Source: Thiomicrorhabdus sp.
GTDB lineage: Bacteria > Pseudomonadota > Gammaproteobacteria > Thiomicrospirales > Thiomicrospiraceae
Direction of reading: 5' to 3'
Length of the DNA stretch: 6,438 bases
Assembly: GCA_015488565.1 (NCBI GenBank)
Contig: WFNQ01000019.1
Location: 1-6,438 of the forward strand
The translations under genes and the position numbers were made by a program. The notes beneath the pieces were generated by a model. The model saw only the letters and a program-made list of their open reading frames with translations, was not told where the DNA came from and searched no databases. Shown piece after piece: positions 1-6,200 of the stretch (within the stretch, counting starts at the first letter, position 1; each line of letters opens with the position of its first letter).

Positions 1-1
1 C

Positions 2-388
2 ACCAACCCCGAACTGCTGGACATTCTCAATCGTTTACAGCTTATTCACACCGATTCCACTCTGTTTTTACAAGCCCCTCCGCTTGAAACTCCTCACATT
101 GAAGTGGTGTATTTAGACCCCATGTACCCCGAAAAAAAGAAAAAAGCCGCCACAAAAAAAGAGATGAAAGTTTTGCAAAGCCTTGTCGGCCCCGATCAAG
201 ATAGCTCAATATTATTGCAGGCAGCCCTTCAAACGGCGAGCTATCGTGTGGTGGTTAAGCGCCCTAAAAATGCCCCTATTATTCAATTGGAAAACCCTGA
301 CATGATTCCCACCACTCAAATTAACAGCCCCAATACCCGTTATGATATTTATTCCATTAAAGCTTTAAGCTCTAAAATTCGGCTATAA
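2..388 (+). CDS. rsmJ: 16S rRNA (guanine(1516)-N(2))-methyltransferase RsmJ, 3' part
   Basis: This is the C-terminal 128 codons of RsmJ; the frame is open to the left edge, so the start and the SAM-binding N-terminal half lie outside the window. RsmJ uses S-adenosylmethionine to methylate N2 of G1516 in helix 45 of 16S rRNA, in the cytoplasm. The match to E. coli RsmJ (about 250 aa, recalled) is direct: QLIH, then VVYLDPMYP (E. coli VVYLDPMFP), then KKEMKVLQSLVGPD, RVVVKRP, and a final RYDIY (E. coli RFDIY). The DPMYP segment is the methyltransferase motif IV equivalent (DPPY-like) expected at the target base. The tail runs about six residues past the E. coli end, into the 3' end of the opposing rsmI gene. 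Bases 132-160 hold three A runs of 7, 6 and 7 in Lys-rich codons; the frame is intact. The protein identification is firm. Confidence 0.95.
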   Translation, partial: TNPELLDILNRLQLIHTDSTLFLQAPPLETPHIEVVYLDPMYPEKKKKAATKKEMKVLQSLVGPDQDSSILLQAALQTASYRVVVKRPKNAPIIQLENPDMIPTTQINSPNTRYDIYSIKALSSKIRL

Positions 389-1278
389 ACTGGTTTTTTC
401 TTAATGCCCGCATAGTCCGCCACAATTTCAGAAATCTGCTTTACGGGTAATTCTTGCTTCAATAACACCTCAATCAAACCATCCCACTCTGACAATGCAA
501 CCGCCTCTTTCTCAGGTGCGCCGCCAATCATTAACACAAACTCACCACGTACTTTATCTGAGTTTTGCTCAAAATAGTGCTTCACTTCCTCAATCGACCC
601 CGAAACAAACTGCTCAAATTTTTTAGTCAACTCTCGTGCTACCGACATTGGGCGCTCAGCCCCAAACACCTGCTGTAAATCGATCAATGTCGCCTGAACT
701 CTATGGGGAGATTCATAAAACACCAGTGTTCTCACGTCCTCTTTTAACCGCTCCAAAGCCAATACACGCTTGCCTTGCTTAGCGGGTAAAAACCCTTCAT
801 AACTAAAACGGTCGGTTGGCAAACCTGCGGCACATAAAGCAGTAATCACCGCACTGGGGCCAGGAATAGGGACAACGGTTATATTATGTTGTCGCAACAA
901 TTTAACCAAGTGATAACCGGGATCATTAATCAATGGCGTCCCTGCATCGGATACCAAGGCACCACTCTCCCCTTGCTGTAATCGCGCCAACAACTGCACA
1001 CTGCGATACGCTTCATTGTGATCGTGCAAACTGATTAACGATTGATTAATGCCGAGTGATTGCAATAACGGACGAGTATGCCGCGTGTCTTCTGCCGCCA
1101 CCCAATCAACCGCCTCCAACACCTCTACCGCGCGTTGGGTAATGTCTTTTAAATTTCCAATAGGCGTCGCAACAATAAAGAGTGTGCCTGTTTGAGCTGT
1201 TTCTGAATGAGTTTTAATCGTACTGTCCTTTTTTATAGTTAACGCCGTAAGCAGGTTTACTATATAATTTGTGTCCAC
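349..1278 (-). CDS. rsmI: 16S rRNA (cytidine(1402)-2'-O)-methyltransferase RsmI
   Basis: RsmI is a tetrapyrrole-methylase-fold enzyme that 2'-O-methylates C1402 of 16S rRNA with SAM, tuning the P-site decoding centre. Family signatures, numbered from the GTG at 1278, are TPIGNL (38-43), AEDTRHT (62-68), SDAGTPLINDPGY (110-122), the PGPSA loop (139-143), EGFLPAK (161-167), FYESPHR (187-193), ARELTK (214-219) and GEFVLMI (245-251). The C-terminus ends close to where E. coli RsmI (286 aa) ends, so the gene is complete. The outer boundary given is the conventional GTG at 1278 (309 aa), which has only AAGG 11 nt upstream and adds about 20 residues that E. coli lacks. An ATT codon at 1218-1216, preceded at 7 nt by AAGGA, would give 289 aa and an N-terminus IKTHS resembling E. 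coli MKQHQS; I think it the likelier true start. The gene is divergent from lpoA and overlaps rsmJ tail to tail by 40 bp. Confidence 0.96.
   Translation of the reverse strand: MDTNYIVNLLTALTIKKDSTIKTHSETAQTGTLFIVATPIGNLKDITQRAVEVLEAVDWVAAEDTRHTRPLLQSLGINQSLISLHDHNEAYRSVQLLARLQQGESGALVSDAGTPLINDPGYHLVKLLRQHNITVVPIPGPSAVITALCAAGLPTDRFSYEGFLPAKQGKRVLALERLKEDVRTLVFYESPHRVQATLIDLQQVFGAERPMSVARELTKKFEQFVSGSIEEVKHYFEQNSDKVRGEFVLMIGGAPEKEAVALSEWDGLIEVLLKQELPVKQISEIVADYAGIKKKPVYSRILELKALME
1216..1230 (-). promoter_or_regulatory. Shine-Dalgarno and probable ATT start codon of rsmI
   Basis: On the minus strand, AAGGA (1230-1226) is followed by 7 nt and then ATT (1218-1216) in the rsmI frame. This is near-ideal ribosome-binding-site geometry, and no ATG, GTG or TTG occurs at this position. 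Starting here gives a protein of nearly the same length and N-terminal flavour as E. coli RsmI. ATT starts are rare but known (E. coli infC), where they serve initiation-fidelity feedback. Choice of this start is inference; the SD and codon are directly visible. Confidence 0.5.
1239..1268 (+). promoter_or_regulatory. Candidate sigma70 promoter for lpoA-yraN
   Basis: A perfect TATAAT at 1263-1268 has TTAACG (4 of 6 to TTGACA) at 1239-1244, 18 nt upstream. The expected start near 1275 gives a leader of about 30 nt to the lpoA ATG at 1306. Its -10 box overlaps the -10 box of the opposing rsmI promoter by two bases, so the two could not be occupied together. I see no recognisable operator. Confidence 0.45.
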
Positions 1279-1288
1279 CTGTTAACAA
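1259..1288 (-). promoter_or_regulatory. Candidate sigma70 promoter for rsmI
   Basis: Minus-strand TTGTTA (1288-1283) is followed by an 18-nt spacer and TATAGT (1264-1259). Transcription would start near 1251, about 33 nt before the ATT start at 1218 and downstream of the GTG at 1278. If this promoter is the one used, the GTG start is excluded. Both boxes have one or two departures from consensus, so this is a motif-based call only. Confidence 0.4.
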
Positions 1289-1305
1289 ACCTTATTCTAT
1301 CGAAA

Positions 1306-2862
1306 ATGAAAAAAACTATGTCTTTTTATCCCTTACAACACCTTGCCCTCTCATGCTCACTGATTACGTTTATCGCACTAAGTGGTTGCAGTACCCCGCC
1401 CAAACACCCTAAAGAGCCCTTAAAAATACCAGCATCCCAACAACCCAACAACTCGGTTGAGCTATTAAAATCAACACCGCCGCCTCAGCTCAAAGCAGAA
1501 GAGTTAGAAACGTTAAGCGATATTGAACTGGAACTGCAAACGGCCAAGGCGCAACAACAGGCCGAATGGCCCAATTTTATTTTATTAAACCATCAACTTT
1601 GGCAAACGGCCAGTGACAGTGGCCAAGCTCAAATTGAACAACGTATTTGGGATGCCATTAGCCAGCAACCACTTGCCGACATAAAAACCACCATTCAAAC
1701 TCTCAAACAACACCCAAATACGTCGGTACAGCAGTGGGGCGAGTTATTAGCCATCTTAAAAGGCCCAGCAGAAAATCTGCATAAAAAGCTGGAACACCTC
1801 AATAACAGCGACAGTGATGCCATCTACATGCGCCACTTACTGCCTGGCTTTACCATGCAGAACATCTATGCTCCCCCTCCAAAACAAATTGCCGTTCTAC
1901 TGCCTTTTGAAGGCAAGTATGAACAGGTCGCCAATCAGATTAAAACGGGAATAATGAAAGCCTTTATGACCTCAGATCAACGCACTATTCTGAAATTTTA
2001 TAACTCTGGTGCACTTGATGACATTGAAGAGACCTACCAGCAAGCCAAGCTGGAAGGTGCCGATTTTGTCATTGGCCCACTCCGTAAAGAAGCCATTGAA
2101 CGTCTGCTCACGACGGCCGATGAGAATGTACTCGCTTTAAACAACATCGGCTATGCTCCCTTTACGCAGTTTAGCTACAAATCGGCAAATGAAATTTCGC
2201 AACTCATCCGTCACTTTACAGCCCAAAACTATCAAAACATAGGCATATTAAGTAGTGACACTGGTGCCAACATTAAAACAGCCCAAGCAATTAAAAGCGC
2301 ATGGCTACAAACACAAGGACACAGTGCGGTACTGAGTACCTACCCCAACCATAAACCCAAACTACGCAAAGCACTTGGCGACCTTATTAACGAGGAATCC
2401 AGTACCGAACGTTATAACACCTTACGCTGGGCGACGGGGCACAAGCTTAAGTTTTTCCCCCGCCCACGACAAGATTTTGATGCCATTGTCATTATTGACA
2501 ACAGCGCTCGTATGGCCGTATTTAAACCGCAATTTGCCTTTTTTGAACTCAACACCCCCATTTATGGAACATCACAACTCTCACCTAAAAAGTTACAACA
2601 TATTCCAGTAAACCGTGATTTAGCAGGCGTGAAGTTTTTAGCCTACCCCGTGGTATTTCAGCCAAATAACTTAAGCTCTAATTTTGAAGCGTTTGGTTGG
2701 GACAGCTTTCAAGTGGCAACGCAACTACATAACTTACGATTTGGAGGCTATTTAGCCCAAGGAAAAACCGGAGAGCTGACGCTGGAAGACCAACAAATCA
2801 AACAGAACTTAATTTGGGTAACTTACGATAAAAAGGGAAGGCTCGTTCCCTTAACGGAATAA
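1306..2862 (+). CDS. lpoA: Penicillin-binding protein activator LpoA (outer-membrane lipoprotein)
   Basis: LpoA is an outer-membrane lipoprotein that reaches through the periplasm to activate the class A peptidoglycan synthase PBP1A. Residues 1-28 form a lipoprotein signal: a basic start (MKK), a hydrophobic core and the lipobox LSGC with lipidated Cys28. A Pro-rich linker follows (about 29-60). Next comes a helical N-terminal region of about 120 residues, in the place of the TPR-like domain, and then the LppC/periplasmic-binding-like domain from about residue 193. Recognisable there are QIAVLLPFEGKY (194-205), ADFVIGPLRKEAIERL (252-267), DFDAIVIID (390-398), PIYGTS (418-423), GVKFLAYP (441-448) and GWDSFQVA (464-471). 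At 518 aa it is shorter than E. coli LpoA (678 aa), with the loss in the N-terminal region. ATG 1306 is preferred over ATG 1318 because it supplies the basic signal-peptide start; no good Shine-Dalgarno precedes it. yraN follows after 3 bp, the E. coli order. Confidence 0.95.
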   Translation: MKKTMSFYPLQHLALSCSLITFIALSGCSTPPKHPKEPLKIPASQQPNNSVELLKSTPPPQLKAEELETLSDIELELQTAKAQQQAEWPNFILLNHQLWQTASDSGQAQIEQRIWDAISQQPLADIKTTIQTLKQHPNTSVQQWGELLAILKGPAENLHKKLEHLNNSDSDAIYMRHLLPGFTMQNIYAPPPKQIAVLLPFEGKYEQVANQIKTGIMKAFMTSDQRTILKFYNSGALDDIEETYQQAKLEGADFVIGPLRKEAIERLLTTADENVLALNNIGYAPFTQFSYKSANEISQLIRHFTAQNYQNIGILSSDTGANIKTAQAIKSAWLQTQGHSAVLSTYPNHKPKLRKALGDLINEESSTERYNTLRWATGHKLKFFPRPRQDFDAIVIIDNSARMAVFKPQFAFFELNTPIYGTSQLSPKKLQHIPVNRDLAGVKFLAYPVVFQPNNLSSNFEAFGWDSFQVATQLHNLRFGGYLAQGKTGELTLEDQQIKQNLIWVTYDKKGRLVPLTE

Positions 2863-2865
2863 CAC

Positions 2866-3255
2866 GTGTGGTTTAAAAAAAAGCCCCTTACGACAAAAAA
2901 TACAGGGCAACAAAAAGAGCAACAAGCTTGTGACTGGCTACAAACACAAGACTTTCACATCCTTGAAAAAAACTACCTCTGTAAAGGGGGAGAGATTGAC
3001 ATCATCGCCCTCTCCTCCAATACCCTTAGCCAAGCCACGCTGGTCTTCTTTGAAGTAAAATACCGCAAAAACAACCACTTTGGTCACCCTACCGAGTTTG
3101 TGACCCTAAAAAAACAGCACCGAATCATCCAGTGCGCCCAACTTTTTTTACTCAAAAATCCAAAGCTAGCACACCTTCCCATGCGCTTTGATGTCATGAC
3201 GTTTGAAGGCGACCAGACCACGCCACAATGGATTGAAAATGCCTTTGGGATGTAA
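2866..3255 (+). CDS. yraN: UPF0102 family protein YraN (nuclease-like fold)
   Basis: A 129-aa protein of the YraN/UPF0102 family, whose members resemble Holliday-junction-resolvase/PD-(D/E)XK nucleases; the biological role is not settled. The fold's signature residues are visible: GGEIDII (41-47), FFEVKYR (61-67, giving the E-x-K pair E63 and K65), KKQHRI (82-87) and RFDVMTF (107-113). Length matches E. coli YraN (131 aa). The start is GTG at 2866, the only sensible start before the conserved core; a weak GGA lies 7 nt upstream, and closeness to the lpoA stop (3-bp gap) suggests translational coupling in one transcript. Codons 3-6 contain a run of eight A (2875-2882). In E. coli yraN is followed by diaA; here a convergent helicase gene starts 15 bp beyond the stop instead, with no hairpin terminator between. 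Confidence 0.93.
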   Translation: MWFKKKPLTTKNTGQQKEQQACDWLQTQDFHILEKNYLCKGGEIDIIALSSNTLSQATLVFFEVKYRKNNHFGHPTEFVTLKKQHRIIQCAQLFLLKNPKLAHLPMRFDVMTFEGDQTTPQWIENAFGM

Positions 3256-3270
3256 TGGATTCGAATATGA

Positions 3271-6200
3271 TTAAAGCGGCAACTCAATCCAGCGATCAAT
3301 ATCTGAAAAATACAGCACCCACTGTTGTGGTCGTTTTTCTATTTGCGCAAAGAGTTGACCATAGCGTTCTAATTGACTTTGATAGTGCCCGACTTGCTGT
3401 TGAATAAAATCGGTTTCAGATAAATACCCCCCCCCTTTTTCAGAATCCTGAATCTCTTTAGATTCAAACACACTGGTTTTATAATCAATAATCCAGCGAA
3501 TATCGCTTTCATCCACAAAGGTTCGATCCACAATATGATGATTCACCTCTCCGCTTGGTTCTAAGGAGCTAAGTGGGTATTCGGAGAACGACTCGGTAAA
3601 TTGATTATGTGAATCCAAATTAAGAGCCCAACGTATTTTGGGCTGATGGAAGGCGTGGTGCAATGAGCGTGTTACCCGCTCCAGTGCCTCCGATAACCGT
3701 GCTCCCGTAAGCCCTTGCCTAGTTAACCAAATTCGATAAAATGCCTCACGCTGTGCCAGTTGTTGAGTAATATTGTTCACGCGCCAACAGTGTGGTTCGG
3801 TCACCGCTTGCTCTAATACCGCATGAACCAGATTGCCCACGGAGGTATTGAGCAGTGCCGTTTTCCCTTGTGCTGTAGTGGTTAGTTTGCTGTTTTTTAC
3901 ACCAGAATACTCCCCCTCCCTTTGTTGCAGATCCGTGGCGAGTGGCTCGGCTTTTAAGGGGGGTAACGTGTCTTTAAAATGCATTCGTTGTGGGGTTAAG
4001 CGACTCACTTTTGGCCAGTTCTCGCTGGATTCCGCTTCACTATCTTGAAGGGGGGGGCAAGGTGAATTGAGCTTGCTCAAGAGAAGGTACTCTGGAGTAG
4101 GAATATTTTCGGGTGGCTCATAAGCCTTCATCAACACGTTAAAATCAGAAGCCACACAAGGCCACAAAGCCTCTAGCAGGCTATTTCCCGTGGGCGAAAC
4201 CACTTTTTCCGTGTCTTCACTCTCTTTGAAGTCCATTTGACCAAACAGATGCAACTGCTGTTTAGCACGAGTAACGGCCACGTACAATAACCGCCCCAAC
4301 TCATAACGCTGTTTTTGCGATTCAAAACGTTTTAATAGGGCGTTTAAACCAGAGATCCCCTGCCCTTTTTGGCTCATAGGGGCAATCACCAAACGTTCAA
4401 ATTCGACTCCAGAGTGCCTACTATTGAGCAAGCTCAATTCACCTTGTTCCCCCCCCTGCGAGTTATTTTCTGAGCCATCCATAAATTGAAACCATGAAAC
4501 CAACTCGGTATCATCGTTGCGAGGTGGTCGGTCTAACCCCGGTAAAATAACCGTATCAAATTCCAATCCTTTGGATTTATGCATGGTCATCAACTCAACC
4601 CGCTGGCTCTCTGGTGAACTATCAGCACGCGCAAATAGCTTTTCGGTTAAACGATCCAGTCGTTCAAAATCCAATGGCTCACCATCTAACTCAGACAGGG
4701 TAGTCAAAAAGGTCTCCACATTTTCAAGCGCTACGCTATGTTCAACGGTTAACGCACCATCCAATTGCAACCAAACCTCCCGCACCAAAACCGAAAACGG
4801 CACACTACCCAATCGGCTAAATGCGTGTTGCAATATCGGCAGACTGTCCACAAGTTGTTGCTGCCCCTGCACCGATAAAGACGCTCGGTCAAGCTTGGTC
4901 AAACAGTGCCATACCGACTGATACGGTTGTTCCCCCATCACCACATACAAGTCCTTTAGGGACAGCCCCACCAAAGGCGACCTTAATAGCGCAATCCACG
5001 CGGCACGGTCAGAGAGGTGCAATAATGCGCGGCTTAACGCCAGCACATCCTGCACCTCTTGTCGCTCATTTAGCCCTTCCAGATCAATCGCTCTAAAAGG
5101 AATCTGTTGCTGTTTAAGTCGTTGTGCAATGAGCATTAAACAGGATCGGGTTCGACCCAGTAGTGCAATGGTTTTGCCTTCATACTCGGTTGACTCCTGA
5201 CGCCACTCCGCTAACCGTCGTTGAATTAGTGCAACCACCTCATCGACCTCTTCGGCTTTACTGCGATTGAGTGCCCAGTGCGTGGTGACTGGCACCGTAT
5301 GATCGTCCACTTTATCAAGATGAAATGCGGTTGAATGACTGTACGCCACCGCCCCTTTTGCCATATTATTTTCACGCGGAAATACGTTTTTAAACTGCTG
5401 GTTTACCCAGTCCACTACGCCCTGTTGAGAGCGAAAATTAACGTGCAGTTGCAATGGCGTTAATCTCACACACCCCATTGCACCTTGCCATGCTTTTAAA
5501 AAATTACCGACTTCCGCCTCTCTAAAACGGTAGATAGACTGCATCGGGTCGCCCACAATAAACAACGTTCGGCCATCTCCCTCTTGCCAGCCCGTCATTA
5601 ATTTGCAAATCAGCTGGTACTGTTCACTACTGGTATCTTGAAACTCATCAACCAATAAATGTTGAATTTGGTAATCCAGTTGTTGCGCCAAATCAGTGGG
5701 GTTCAGTTCATCCCCCAGTGACTGACTGGCGGCTTGCGCAATTTCAATAAAATCGGCCTGCCTCGACGATTGAAACACCACTTTTAAATAGGCGGCACAC
5801 ACTCTTAACAGCACAATCAGTCCTTGTAAGTCTTGCCACTGTTCGTCACGGTAATACGGGTCGGGCAACGTTTTTAAAACAGCCAAATTTTCCGCTATTT
5901 CAGCTGCCTGTACGCCCTCTCTTAACCCCGCCAATACATTTAAAAAATGCGTTTTTTGCGCTTTTGGTTCGCCTTTACCAGCAATAAACCCATTATTCTT
6001 ATTAACGCTTTTTCGAATCGTCCCCTCTTTGGTTAGCAACCAATCCGCTAAGACACGCCATTTTGGTAAATCATCTAATGAATCTGTTAACGGCCAAGCA
6101 CCACACAACACCTCTAATTGCGCTTGCTCATGTTGCACCGCATACTCTGCTATGCTGCAAACCTCCTCTAGTGCGCTCCGTACCGAACTTAATCGTGCAA

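Noticed and set aside
132..160. Three A runs (7, 6, 7) in rsmJ as a programmed slippage site.
   Set aside because: They encode the conserved Lys-rich KKxxxxKKEM region in the normal frame, and no alternative frame product or stimulatory structure is visible.
2375..2611. Second plus-strand frame inside lpoA (78 codons), and 3084-3299 antisense to yraN (71 codons).
   Set aside because: Overlap well-supported genes in another frame and resemble no known protein.
2875..2882. A8 run at yraN codons 3-6 as a phase-variable or slippery site.
   Set aside because: A runs of this length are common in AT-leaning genomes; the frame is intact and nothing else supports regulation.
3255..3275. ATTCGAAT palindrome between yraN and the helicase gene as a terminator.
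   Set aside because: Only an 8-base self-complementary word with no loop or T run; too weak to be a rho-independent terminator.
3895..3930. Possible third, degraded copy of the helicase repeat (coding strand reads EYSGVKN near a G-rich run, compared with HSGVE in copy B).
   Set aside because: Only short scattered matches and no central palindrome; not distinguishable from chance in a G-rich linker.
3833..4048. Plus-strand open frame of 71 codons opposite the helicase gene; similar frames at 4517-4921, 4821-5096 and 6063-6359.
   Set aside because: All lie antisense to a gene with conserved motifs, have no recognisable domain or ribosome site, and read as low-complexity shadows.
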